From: Peronospora farinosa
Lineage: Eukaryota > Oomycota > Peronosporomycetes > Peronosporales > Peronosporaceae
Length of the DNA: 64,000 nucleotides
Reading direction: 5' to 3'
Assembly (NCBI GenBank): GCA_947646735.1
Contig: CANTFK010000639.1
Location: 124,001-188,000, forward strand
Part shown: in pieces, positions 40,297 to 52,135 of the stretch
Layout: the number at the start of each line of letters is the position of its first letter
Numbering within the stretch: position 1 is the first letter of the stretch
Made by a program: the position numbers and the translations under genes
Notes under the pieces: model-generated
The model's input: the letters and a program-made list of their open reading frames with translations, nothing else
What the model was told of the DNA's origin: nothing
Databases searched by the model: none

Positions 40297-42032
40297 TTGA
40301 ATGGATCCGCGATGTTGTCTTTGTTCAAAAACGTTTTTAATGGTTTATACCATACCGCCCGGAGAAGATCCTGTCGCATCATTTGTTTTTTCCTCGTGGA
40401 CGGCAGTCTTTTTTTCTGACTGAGGGTCCGCGGATTTGGTGGAAAGCGCGTGCTTGGCATGAGTGACAGAATTTTGTAGTTGCATCGGCCAAAGACAAGT
40501 TCCCAGTTGCCGTGAATACTGCCGGTTGAGTACGGACTGACCACTTTTCCACCATGGAGACGTCGATTGCGCGGAGAGCGATTGATCTGCAACTCCACTG
40601 ACGTCTAGCACCGGAATAACCAACAGAGAACACGTCAACATCCGCCAACGATTTTTTGCCAACCCCTGGCTATTGTACCTGTGCAGTGGCAATGAGGAAG
40701 GCATGCCAAGTTGCAAGAATTATTACGGCTAAGCCCGCAGCCGCAGACATGGCAAAAGCAAACTGGAGGGTGTCTAATGCAGACATACGAAGCGAGCTCA
40801 CTGTGGCGAGCACGAGCATCTACAAGTAAACCGTCGCGTAAAACTCTACGTACATTGAAACACGACCACAAAAAACGCCAACTTACTCTAGCATATTGTT
40901 CACGACCCAGTTCAGTGTAAGCCGCCTTGTAGCTCATGCATGCAGCATAACAACAGCCTACCGCTAGCCACAATAGAAAAGAAAAAAAGTACTGGACACA
41001 ATCGTTCCCAGTACGACCCCATCATTAGAAAAATTATCGCAGATATGACCACAAATCCTTTCGTACCCGATAGTTGTCACGCCCAATGCAGTTGTTCACC
41101 CATGGGCAGTGATGATCCAAGTGAGCAATGCACCGATTACACACGGAACAATGATGAGCCCGAGGCGGTCGAAAATGACGGCACCTTCGGCAGTACGAAA
41201 CACCATCGTCGACGCTCGGGTGATAACCACGTCGAGGTTTAGCCATATGCAAACTCTGCGAATCCACTAGCTGAAGTGTTGGTAATTGTACTCGACCGTC
41301 GTCTTCCAGAGTCTTTGCACTAGGTCGAACTCTAAACAGAAGTTTCTTGTCGACATTGTCCAGCTGATTACCATCGACTCCTCGCTCCAGATCCTCTTCT
41401 TCCTCTTCATCGTCTTCCACCTTGTCATTGGTCTTCTCTACTTGTACGTCCCAAATATCTGTCTCCATCATCCACTTGGCTGAAATAACTCCCTGGATAA
41501 AATAACAACACACACATGAAGTAAAAGCATATTTATCCTAGTACAAACGTTTTTACTTACCGGGTCTGTAGCACAACAGAGTGCATAATTAAAGTAGATA
41601 TTAAATAGCAGTACGAGTGCGATGATTAAATGGCACAATAACTGGAGATAGAAGCGTTAAAACAGTCTTTTTTAGCGTTTCAGCACGTTTTAATCCTACC
41701 TGAAAAATCGTTTCAGCCATTATCGGAATAATCGCGTGCATTACGAGTCCTCCTATGAGGAATAAAAGCGCTGTAATTATAGATAGACAGGGGTTAGCAG
41801 GAATTAGCGGCGTATGCTGAATGAAAAATAGACACGCACCCATGCCAATGGCGACACAAACGACACCTGCATAACGCATAATCCAGCTTATGGCTCGTAC
41901 GAACGATGCTGCACATAGGAAGCTCCACTGCATGGGATCACGCCACTGCGGTGGCACCAAATGAAGCATCTGTACCAAATTAAATGAGAAATTGACAGAA
42001 AACGGGTCGTTTGATTGGGGCGTTTTTTTCAT
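40266..42032 (-). CDS. DHHC palmitoyltransferase
   Basis: Seven exons (42032-41840, 41770-41700, 41641-41561, 41492-41067, 40991-40887, 40819-40679, 40604-40266) join in frame to 451 residues. Two membrane helices precede an acidic cytosolic segment and the Cys-rich domain ([20 protein letters not shown], then [16 protein letters not shown]). The DHHC cysteine is the acyl carrier. Two more helices follow, then a C-terminal tail with HGNWELVFG. The enzyme attaches palmitate to protein cysteines at Golgi or plasma membranes. Intron 1 (69 bp, with TGCTAAC as possible branch site) is also open in frame, so retention is possible. Confidence 0.92.
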
Positions 42033-42685
42033 ACTGGTTTTTTTGCACAGCAACTACAGTACTGTAATTTAGACTCGAGGGCACGTATTGACACTTTAGT
42101 CCTTCCTTTAGCAATGCCAAAAAATTAATTATTCTGCTTGAGTGACTAAAGTAACAATTGCATTACAATTGCATGCAATATGACGGCCTGTCAAGTGCAG
42201 AGTTAGCTGATAGAAAGTCAAGAAATATACAGTATATATAAAAGATGGTAGATGACATCACTGCTATGGTAAGTGTTCGTAGTTGCACTCGTGCAAAGGT
42301 AGTAGAAAGTAGATAAGTGAAACATATGGAGTGTTAGCTTCTTTCGTTTACTCCATACACCATGTGCTCTCCTGCAGTGCAACTTGACCAGGCCAAGTTG
42401 CAGATGGCGTGCGTCCAGTCTGCACGTCTCATATGCTGGTCCCATATGTCGACCGTCTCTCCCGGTACCATCCCCATGGCATCTTGGTTGTCCCATGTGG
42501 CGTCCGTCTCTCTTCGTCCCAACTGTCACGTTGTCATAAGTACAAACAATCAAGTTACGTTGAATCTTACCTGTAACATGTCTTGAAGTTGACGCTTGAA
42601 CGCTTGACAGCCTGTGAGAAGTGATAGCTTCAATTAGTAAGCATATAATCAGTGTTGTAGTACGATCGATAACTTAACGGGTCTA
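42033..42685. other. Intergenic region
   Basis: No gene. 42420-42520 contains two imperfect copies of a GTCCCATRTG...CCGTCTCTC motif. Confidence 0.4.
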
Positions 42686-43085
42686 AAGAGTAGATATTTC
42701 TTTACTCTTCAATCTACGCAGCATAAGCGGCGAGTACAAACGAGGCAGACATCCATTGCAGGCTTTGTTCGGCAACAGTCCGCGCGTTTCATCCCATGGC
42801 CGACCCTCCTTCTGCCAACAGGACAAAAGAAAATGGTAACGATCCAGGACGTCCAGTGCCACTCGAGACTCATATATCTCCTGGGTCTCCGCAGCAGGAC
42901 AGAGATAACGACTGGAAGGCATCGGACCCGCACCAAACCGATGCTAAATTAGACATGGACAGGGATCGAACTCTTCCCACTCTTCCAAAGACTTATCTGC
43001 CAGAACTGGCTTGACAACATGCGCAGCCCAGACGGGCACGACTGCGGGTACTCAACCGGGAGCGGAAAGTTTCTTACAGGGGCGA

Positions 43086-43140
43086 CCGACCGGATCAGGG
43101 GGTCCACTCTTTCTCGAAGTGGACCCCCGGATCCGGTCGG
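43086..43140. repeat. Hairpin with 23-bp arms
   Basis: The arms 43086-43108 and 43118-43140 (CCGACCGGATCAGGGGGTCC... and its complement) match at 22 of 23 positions around a 9-base loop. It lies inside the decayed element. Confidence 0.85.
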
Positions 43141-43726
43141 AAGGAGTACTTCGGAACGTCCCAAGGCCCCTATTATTGATGAGTAAATTGGTCTTTATGC
43201 AGTCTAAGTAGATGAGATGGAGGCCAACCCCGACGAGGATCCGCTCGAATTCTGACTATGCTTCATCCAAGTGATGTACTCAAGGGCATCGAACCAATTC
43301 GCGGTCAACAAGGTCAAATTAATCGTCGCGCGGCAACGTTATCCTCGCTTGACCATGGAAGAGCGCGTAGGGCTACTCACTTAATTTGAACAAGCCTGCA
43401 TCCTAGGGGAACAAGGGGAGGAGGCATAAAATCGAACGTTCCAACCAGTGACCAAAGGTCTTGTACTTAAGTAAATGGGCATTTCTGAAGATAGTTTGCA
43501 AACACGTCAGTCGGCTAAAATGAAGGCAAGCTCCGGTTTTAATTTAGTAGTCGGCCAAAGTAAAACAGGGCATAAATGCAGCTACCGGGTGCTCTTCTGC
43601 GCCATCGCGTCGAACATACTTGCCGTATAGGTTCAATCTGGCCAAGTACCAGCCGGACGAGATAGCGAAGCTAACAAGAGTATGTAAATTTTTCTTACAA
43701 AGGAGCTTTTGGTCATAATTAACGGG

Positions 43727-44816
43727 ATGGAACCGGATCGGAGTGGAGAATTATCGAGGGTCTGGCAATCGCGTGCGGCTAACTCCCGGCTTTCGTACAG
43801 AGTATACTATACTATACTGGACAGAACCGGACGCATTCGGTTGTTCAACACAAATGAAGCACAGGTGGAGGGAGAGCTGATTATGACGTTACAACGCCAT
43901 CATCATATACGAGTATGTAGGCAAAGTATTTACAGCATCATCACTTCGATACTTGAATCGGCTAAGTTGGTACGGGTCAAGTTGCCAGCGCTTCATGCTC
44001 TGATAAAGCAGACTAAGACAGTTATATACGACAAAGCGACAAAGTCGATTCATTTCTTTTTCTTCACTAGAGAAACGGCACGAAAGCATCAGAGCGTGGC
44101 GGCGATATCGTTTCGGAGCAAAAGCTATTCACTAGTTAACCCACATGGGCCACAGTCTAGGATCTATGGATGGTCATGAAATGCGGCGGCAGACAGAGTA
44201 TGCGGTATGTATCCGGAACTGACCCGATTACACGACATCAGAAAGCTTATGACTTTCCATTAAAGCAAAATCCAACCCCCTTTTGAAGTGGAAGATATGG
44301 ATACGTGTACGCCGGCTTCCAGAACGTCGATGATGCGGTATCCAGCTAGCGGATTGCCCGAATTTTATACAAGGGGTGGTAAAAGTCATATGGCTCGGCG
44401 TCGCCTCTCACCTAAACGTTGGTCGACGATTTCAATGTCTTCGGTGTGGTAACATTGGTCACCCACTTTCGCGTTGCAGTTTCCATGACGCTAAACTTCG
44501 GGGGCCTGGCGCCATCGTAGCTGCAGAGCAGGACATAGCCGATCTAGGCGACACCGCAAGTTCCTTTGCGAGTCTAAAGGAACTTAGGGACACGGTTCGC
44601 CCCCGTATTGCCGACCATCGCCTGGACCAAGAGACCCAAAGGATGCTGGGAACTCAGCCGACTGCTCATCCAACATACTCCGGGCTGTATGAAACCAATC
44701 GAGATCCGCAGCGAAGCCCAAAAACGGTGGATCGAGAAGAGGAAACTTTACCACCAAGCAAAGAGCTTCAACCAGAACCCAAGGAAACACAGACATGGAC
44801 TACCCACAGAGCTTAA
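43727..44816 (+). pseudogene. ORF1-type fragment with CCHC zinc knuckle
   Basis: The first frame (to 44179) reads RTGRIRLFNTNEAQVEGELI and KSIHFFFFTRETARKHQS. After about 200 broken bases a second frame (44376-44816) contains CLRCGNIGHPLSRC, a CX2CX4HX4C nucleic-acid-binding knuckle, and then an acidic, helical stretch. This order fits the nucleic-acid-binding first ORF of L1/Tx1-like elements; the class is an inference. Confidence 0.5.
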
Positions 44817-45499
44817 AAGGGACGAACTCTTAAAAGATGTGCAGAGAAACGAAAGACAAACAGTGGAAAGGGCACTAATCATGAGATCTTCAGCGTGGAA
44901 ACCGGCGACTACCTACAACTGACTTCTTGGACGGACCAAACACCCGCCGTGTCGAGTAGTAAGGGCATTCCTGATGGAGTATTTGGGGACAAGGTCACTC
45001 CGGCGCAGCCTCTCCTCTCTCCAGCTGAAGAGCAAATTTGCTCGTTTGCCAAATACAAAGAGCAGCGCATCAAAGACATTGGATGTACCACTTCCATTCT
45101 CCATGCATGCTTCACGGAACACAAATTGACCTGGCGTGAATCACCACAGTCTGCCGCCACTGTTTCGCGCAGTCAGAAATCGTCATTCCAGAGTACTTGG
45201 TACGTGGAACATATAGCTTTCCAGCTTTCAGTTGTCTCGGTCGCTACATGCCACCGTGGTGTTAATACATTTTTTTTTGTTTCTACACACCTACTGCATC
45301 TGGATCTTCACTCGGCGACTTAGTAGCATATGAAAGGTATGGCGCGGGGCAGCCTCCACAAGTAAAAAATCATCTCTTGCTAAGTGTCAGACAGATTTTC
45401 GGGCAAATTTTCGAAATTGGTGCAAGCCAGTTGCGGAGGCCCCCCAAAGGTGGTGTCAGCCTGGTCTCATGTTAACGACAGTGTCTCAGACTTTCGCAG

Positions 45500-46107
45500 C
45501 AACAATTATAAGCTTGGAAATGTGGTAGGTAGTGACGCCGGCTTCCGGTAATTGCCTGGTCATGGCAGTAGTGCAAGGAGAAACAGGGGTAGACCTCGCC
45601 GAACCAACATCGAATTTTGAACGGTCAACGGCAACCCTTATGATAGGGATTAAGGAGTTTGGGCTCTTAAACTTAGAAGACCGATTGACATATGGATGCA
45701 AATTTTACAAAATGTTAACCGTGCTTGACCAACCATGACGCGGCGAGAATCACCTAGTCAACTCAAATATTTCTTGAGAACTACGCATCCAGTCCTTCGC
45801 AACGAGACACGATCATCGCAGACAATACGTGGGGGGAATGACACCTTAAGACTTGCTGCAATGTTCGTACGTCGAACATGTACGTGCTCGAGTTTGCGGA
45901 CACGCGCGCCAAGCCCTGGAGTTGCAGGCAGTTTGGGTCAGGGGTAATATCCATCAAAGCGGAAAGTATCGCATCGTTCACCGAGAGACCGCTGGACATT
46001 TATACTGCCTTGATGACATCATAGCGGGCATCATCGACTCTTCAGCTACTTCCATCGTCTTTCGGTATTGGTATCGGCATCACTCGGCTTCCGTTCCCCG
46101 ATCATAA
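45500..46107 (+). pseudogene. OTU-like cysteine protease fragment of the element
   Basis: PASGNCLVMAVVQGE (about 45535) resembles the D-G-N-C active site of OTU proteases, with Ala-Ser for Asp-Gly. After two frame changes the sequence YVLEFADTRAKPWSCRQFGS (about 45880) and FRYWYRHHSASV (about 46060-46095) supply the expected central strand and catalytic His. OTU domains in mobile-element proteins are known in several eukaryotes. This copy is broken. Confidence 0.45.
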
Positions 46108-47632
46108 CTATTAAAGGAATTAGCAGTACCTCGCGACGCTATCAAGTATGGGTAAACGTTTCAGCAGGTTGCAGAAGACCCAATGCACCCCTTTCTTAAG
46201 ACTGGGTCCCCCCTCGTTCTGTTTCGTGAGGACCCAAAGCAGCTAGTGTTAATATAGAGTTATACGGTCAACGCTCTGGCTATCACTGATATCAACAATT
46301 ACGACACATACCTTACGCAGGAAGCCTACGATACGCTGCCTCCCCAAATTTGCGCCGCTGAGAGGCAGTTGCGAAAGTGCTCCCATTTATCTGCTCCGGA
46401 CGAGCGTGTTCATGACGGGATGATCATGTAAATTGTCTACATAAGAGTTCTGCTGAGAAAAAGAAAATCCGGAAGAGTACGCTCTTGTTCAATATCTCAA
46501 TTCGGGGTATTGGCGATCCACGCGTCATTGGGACGCCGAATGGGATCGAGGCAGCGTCCGGTGGCCAATGACGGCTAGCGTCTAGTGTCTTTTGGTGGAA
46601 AGGGGAAGCGCTATCTGGGTGGCGGCGGCTGCGGTGGGACCGCAGGTATTACTACATTAGGTCCAACCTTCTTGATTGCTTGGGGAACTCATCAACTATC
46701 TTGCCGACTCAGTCATCGTTCTGTGGAAGAGCACTGGCGGCGGGAATGTCTCCAACACTGTCTAGCGCGTTACCGGACTAGTTTCCGTCACAAACGACAG
46801 GGGCTTGACTGGATCAGTGCTTGCATTAAATCATGATGCTGCAAGAGCGAAAAAGTGTAATCCATTTTCAATGACTACAGTGAAAGCAGATGCCTCAGAA
46901 CTTCACGTACACGTGACAGAGAAAGTCTTATCAGCAAGGATTGAGAAGAAAAAGAGAACTGTATCTAATATCGTAAAGCCATTTGATAAATGTGAATCGG
47001 TTTTAACCTTGTCTTAACTATATTAAAGTACAAATATGTATGTTACCTTTGTGCCATCCATCCATTGCGCGCGTCCATCGGTCATTAGAGGGCATCTCCA
47101 ACTTCAAGGAGATGTAGAGACAATATTGTAGGATAAGGTAATATTGTCAAATATTATTAATTATAATAACAAATTTAGGGAATTGCTATATTCACACCCT
47201 TTTTCCTATAATTTGCAAGACATAGATCAATTCGCCACAGCCTAAAGGACGATATCGCCTGGAAAGCGTTTTTCACAATGCGAATATTCCGATCCAAGCC
47301 AGTGAAGCTTTGATCTGGAAAAGGATTCAGCTCCAACTGAGGGCGTTCATCGAATGTCTCCATTGCAGGGCGTACACAGCCGTACGTGGCGCCCGACTAT
47401 CTGCATGTTACGACATATTAAAATCAGAACCGAGAGGCCAGACCGGCTTTCATAGACGAGCTGCCAGCCGTAGGCAATGCCTGGACCCTCCAGCGTTGCT
47501 AGGGTGGTTAACTACCTACCAGAGACCTTGTACTAACCATTAAATAGACAATCTATTCTCTCTCTAAAAAGAGTGGATATTTCTTTGCGTTGGATAATCG
47601 CGATCGACTAGTGCAGTGTTGTTGTTTCCACT

Positions 47633-48786
47633 TTAATTGTTTCCAGTTACATCAAAATGCTCGATCTCGAGCGTCGGGCAGTCGGTGTATCCCAATGATA
47701 ACGGACCATTCGTTATATAGAATGTGTCACGATTCCACGGATTCAAGGGTGCGTTAATCTTTAGGCGTTGCACCAAGTCCGGGTTAGAAATAAACAACCG
47801 GCCATATGCTACGCAGTCGGCACCGCCATTTTTAATGACTTTGATGTCTTCCTCACGTTTGAAACCGGACGACGTCATGAGCACACCATGGTACAGTGCA
47901 TGGCAGAACGACGTTGTGTAGTCTGTAGGCACCTTAGAGTTCGTACTGTGAAAGCCACGAGGCTCGACAATATGAACGTACGCCAAGTCCAATGAGTTCA
48001 GCTTCTTAAGGACATAGCCATAAGTTGGTGCCGGGTTTGAGTCGGTGCAGCCGAATGTAATTCCGAATGGAGACAAGCGGATGCCCACTTGACTCGAATC
48101 CAGAGTAGTCAACCGGCGTCGAGTGCTTCAAACATGAATCTAGCACGGTTCTCGATGCTGCCCCCGTACTTATCGGTACGCTTGTTCACGCCATCACACA
48201 AGAACTGCTCAAGAAGATACCCGTTGGCTCCATGTATCTCGACGCCATAGAACCCTGCAATGATGGCGTTTTCGGCAGCGCGTTTGTAATCCGCAACAAT
48301 CCCAGGAATTTTATGAGTCTCGAGAGCACGTGGCGTGCCGTACTTGCGTCTACCCTCTCGGGTAACTGCAAAGCTGTTGACATCATCCAATCCGATTGCA
48401 GACGACGACACGGGCAAAACTTCATTTGGCAGGTTCAACGGGTGCCCCACACGACCAGTATGCCAGAGCTGCACGAAGATCTTACCGCCTTTGTCGTGCA
48501 CTGCACGTGTCACCTTCTTCCAGCCTTCGATCTGTGGAGCAGAAAATATACCAGGAGCACCGAAGTAGCCACGTGCTGTGGGACTGATGTTGGTCGCTTC
48601 AGCAATGATCAGACCTCCGGCAGTGCTGCGTTGTGCGTAGTACTCGGACACGAGGTTTTTGGGGACCCCGTCCTCGCCTGTACGAAGTCTCGTAAGCGGG
48701 GCCATGACTACTCGATGGTGCAATTGCACGGGGTTCTTGCCGCCAAGCGTTAACGGGGAGAAGAGTTGGGGTAATTTGGAGGTCAT
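47633..48786 (-). pseudogene. Old Yellow Enzyme (FMN ene-reductase), frameshifted
   Basis: ATG 48786 opens a frame of 225 residues: LFSPLTLGGKNPVQLHHRVV, IFVQLWHTGRVGHPLNLP, the substrate His/Asn pair in EIHGANGYLLEQFLCD, and TDKYGGSIENRARF. It meets TGA at about 48111. The remainder continues in another frame (GIRLSPFG ... GADCVAYGRLFISNPDLVQR) to 47633, which includes the FMN phosphate-binding part. Together the length (about 383) and order match OYE/12-oxophytodienoate reductase enzymes, which reduce alpha,beta-unsaturated carbonyls with NADPH. A two-base shift near 48108-48116 separates the halves. It is either a recent pseudogene or a consensus error. Confidence 0.85.
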
Positions 48787-49829
48787 GATTGATAGAGTAG
48801 ATTCCGTGGAACACTGCAGCTTACGATATGAAGGGAGACGTATCCAAGCAGCTGCGCTTATGCTTTCCAAGATGGGAAGTGACCAAAGCACATTCTGCAA
48901 TGGTAGACATGCACACTGATTTGTATGTTTCTAGGACGTCAGACTTTCCAACAAGTATCCATTGGCACAATGCAGCTTCCAAACTATTGCAGCCAGTTTT
49001 ACCGTATCTTCGCTAGCGTGTTTGCTCCATGTACTTCTTAAAACGCACGAATTTCAGATAGGTTTGCATGTCTACTTCGTCATAAAAACAATAAGCCTCG
49101 TTCAGAGCGCAATGTGGACTGTACACATGTAAACTGCAGTGCAAACTGCACCATTGACCGCGGAAGTTGGCGCAACACAATAGTTAGCAAAGGCTGCAAA
49201 CCTGACAATAAGGTGCGAAAAAATGACTGCTCTTGTCTGGCACTAGACCATGTGCAATACAGTATCTGACGGTCATGTGGTGAGATTTAAATTGGCCAGC
49301 TTGAACCGGGCTGTGTTATTGCAGGACAGACTGGTATTGCGGTAGTACGACACTAAGTAGCAATGTGCACATTGGTGGACAGGCACAGCACTTCTATATC
49401 AGGGATATAACGGTAGAATTGCCGCAAAAAGCGGTACTTGGACTCGAACGTTATCTACGGTATGTGTAATACTGAACCTGATGCGTGAGAGTGAACTTCG
49501 TATAGGGATATAACGGTAGAATTGCCGCAAAAAGCGGTACTTGGACTCGAACGTTATCTACGGTATGTGTAATACTGAACCTGATGCGTGAGAGTGAACT
49601 TCGTATAGTTGTTGCTTGAGCGTAGGTGGGAGTCCCGCAGTTTCGATCCTGAAAATTTGCCGGCGAAATGGCTCATTTGTTGCGTCTAGGCAAGAAGTCT
49701 ACCCACTAATTGACAGTTTTTCAGTTGTCGACATCGAAACAAAGTCAAGAACATGTCATTACGTGAAGAGAGAACGTTGTTCAAGATAATAAACTGGAGA
49801 ACCTGCGCTTTGTTTCATACTATGCTTGC
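48787..49829. other. Intergenic region with a tandem duplication
   Basis: No gene supported. It contains the 103-bp duplication at 49402-49607. Confidence 0.5.
49402..49607. repeat. Perfect 103-bp tandem duplication
   Basis: 49402-49504 and 49505-49607 are identical by eye. Each unit contains GGACTCGAACG, which on the other strand resembles a Pol III B box, but no tRNA fold can be drawn. Confidence 0.9.
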
Positions 49830-52135
49830 CTATCGTGAAGAACTGCTCTGGATATTTGAGTTGTACTTAGTCATCAGGTACGTGGCTTCTGCCGCCATAT
49901 TAATCTGCATGAGTCTTTCCATGAGATTTTTCTGCTCCGTCGAACCATTTGAAGAGGTTGTGCCATGAACTGTTGAGCTGGCTGCTGTATCGTTGGAGCG
50001 GAAGGGCTTGATATATTTCAGCTTGTCCTGCTCGAACGTGTCTACATGTTCAGGTTCATTCGACCACTCCTTTTCGAATTCCGAAGAACGATGGATCTCA
50101 ATCTCGTCGCCTTCATCACCGTCATAGACCGTAATGTGCTGTTTCCATCGGTTGCTAAGACTTGTGACTTCTGCATCCTCTTCATCCGAGGACTCTTCGC
50201 TCATATCACTCTCATCGCTAATTAAATCGTGACCGCGATATGCCCCATTTCCTCCGGCGTTGTAAATGTAGTCCACCGACTGGTTGCCCATGTATCTGCT
50301 ACCATGTGATGACATGTCGCGTTGAAGCACCACAGTGTGCTGGCCTGAGCTACGGGTGTTACCGTAGGCTCTCAGAACCTCTTCGTCCGAGGATTCTTCG
50401 CTCATTTCACTATCATCGCTAATTAATCCGCGACCGCAATATGCTCCGTTTCCTTCGACGTCGTAGGTACTGTCCACCGACTGGTTGCCCATGTATCTGC
50501 TACCATTTGACGACTTGTCACCCGAAAGCACCACACGCTGTGGTGCTTTCGGGCTACGACTGTTACCGTAGGCTTTCGATGGCACATTGCAGCGCATATA
50601 ATCGCTTGTCGTGTGCTCCGCTCTGGGCGGGCCTGCAGCTGTCTGAGTCTCCCCTGATAGACCCAAAAATCGGCCTGTCGATGGCTGGTATGCGTCCATG
50701 TTTCGAGCTTCATTGGAGCTAGAACCCGGAATCATCGATGGCTTTTTGTAGAAAGATATTGAAGGGGATGACGATACAGTAGTTCGTGTACTGGAGTAGC
50801 TGCTAATATTGCTGCATCGGCTTGATAGGCGATCCACACTTCTTCTAGTGGAAGGCATCGTGGCTGGCCTAGATCGATCCTGCGACGGCGCGCGCTGACG
50901 TTGCACTGAATCTGGGTCAGAAAACGAAGATATCGTAGAGAGAGCTGGCCGTCCTGTCAATGGAGCGCGCGCGTATCGCGGTGATCCAGATCGGTTGGAT
51001 CCAGTCCGACCTGACGAATCTTCAGAGTGGAAGCTGACCCGAGCAGCGGAGCGTCCATAGAGCTTTTCCTGCACGTCACTCAAGCATGGCTTACAGAAGA
51101 AGTAGCTGCATGGAAAGTTGTCAGTGTTGCGTGACGGGTAAATCATCTTGGTCATTCGACAGCGGTTGCACACACTCTTGCCGCAGGTCTTGCAGTTCTG
51201 CTTTGACTTATGCATCTTTAGCTTGGTGTCGCAGATATCGCATGTCTTACTCCTTCAGTACGCATCGGTCATTAGCACCACACACAATACAAGGCAGCAA
51301 AATTAACAATAACGTACTGTGTGCTGGTAATGAACATTTCCTTGCCACTCACAAGTTTCGACAGTCGTTTCGCTTTTGCACATTCCAGTGCACTCGCCAC
51401 TCCCAGCCATAGCTCTGCCATGATAGTGTCTGCACTCCAGCTTCTCGACTTTCCTCCGACTGTATGTTGTCCTTTCATGTAAACTCCTACGCGGTTATTT
51501 GGCAGTGGACGGAAAATGTAGCACACTGCGGCCGTGGATCGTGTCAGGCCCTGCTTTTCAAAAGACGGACATTCGTCCACCCGTACGGACTGCATAATTA
51601 AGTAGCCCACTTGATCCCCATTGGCATCTTGTGTGCGTCCAAGTTGCTCGTGCCAGCACAAGTCTCGCTTTTGCATCAGTTTGCCCGTAGGAGCGCACGC
51701 GAGCCACTTGAGTCCCTCAAACCGGTACGAAAAACTCGTGTCGTCTTCATTGTACGGGTCCTTCTCTATCACATGCAGCACTGCTGCATCCAGATAGACA
51801 CTGTGCATAATGGAGCGTTGAGTCTTGAGAGCTTCGTTGGTCGATGCGTAGAGTGCAAGGAGAACGCCTTCCAACGTGCCAGTCATCTGACCAAGTACGT
51901 TCACTTTGACAGCGTTGCCCTTGATGAACCCTCTTTCTCGGTAGAGCTGTAGACCATTGCGGTCTCCAATGAGCTTCCATTGGTCCGGTTGCTGGCTTGG
52001 ATGGAACCGAGTCACGGGCATTTCATCGTCCAGCGTCTGGTTCAATAGTCGCGACGCCGTACGATGGAAATCATCGGAAAGCTGCGTCGATACGGTCATT
52101 TCTGGGAAAAAGTCATCCGGGAATGGCAGCTTCAT
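49830..52135 (-). CDS. START-FYVE protein of the oomycete-expanded family
   Basis: Two exons, 52135-51353 and 51245-49830 (107-bp GTGAGT intron), give 732 residues. The start MKLPFPDDFFPEM is the usual beginning of this family. Residues about 55-255 form a START-like lipid-binding domain (WKLIGDRNGLQLYRERGFI; VWYEQLGRT-type core seen here as LCWHEQLGRT). A FYVE-type zinc finger follows (about 262-310): CDIC, KQNCKTCGKSVCNRCR, FFCKPC. FYVE fingers bind phosphatidylinositol 3-phosphate on endosomes. The C-terminal 420 residues are Ser-rich and disordered. They contain two tandem units of about 67 residues (about 486-552 and 553-620) sharing SRYMGNQSVD and MSEESSDEE. Confidence 0.92.

Larger units (their letters stand above)
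42686..47586 (+). mobile_element. Decayed retroelement with CCHC and OTU-like coding remnants
   Basis: An 18-bp direct repeat (42686-42703 and 47569-47586, one mismatch) brackets about 4.9 kb of broken plus-strand coding sequence. The long, non-5-bp duplication and the absence of LTRs suggest a non-LTR element, but no reverse transcriptase was found, so the second ORF is lost or beyond recognition. Frames at 42796-43017, 43727-44179, 44376-44816, 44895-45323 and 45532-46107 look like one original ORF1-type protein. Coding-like scraps continue to about 46440, and 46440-47560 shows no gene. Confidence 0.55.

Noticed and set aside
41831..42032. Alternative unspliced reading of DHHC exon 1 through 41771-41839
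   Set aside because: The segment has proper GT-AG ends and a TGCTAAC branch-like site, and removal joins two hydrophobic helices cleanly. Retention cannot be fully excluded.
49402..49607. Possible tRNA or SINE on the minus strand from the B-box-like CGTTCGAGTCC
   Set aside because: The flanking five-base stems do not pair and no A box or cloverleaf can be drawn.
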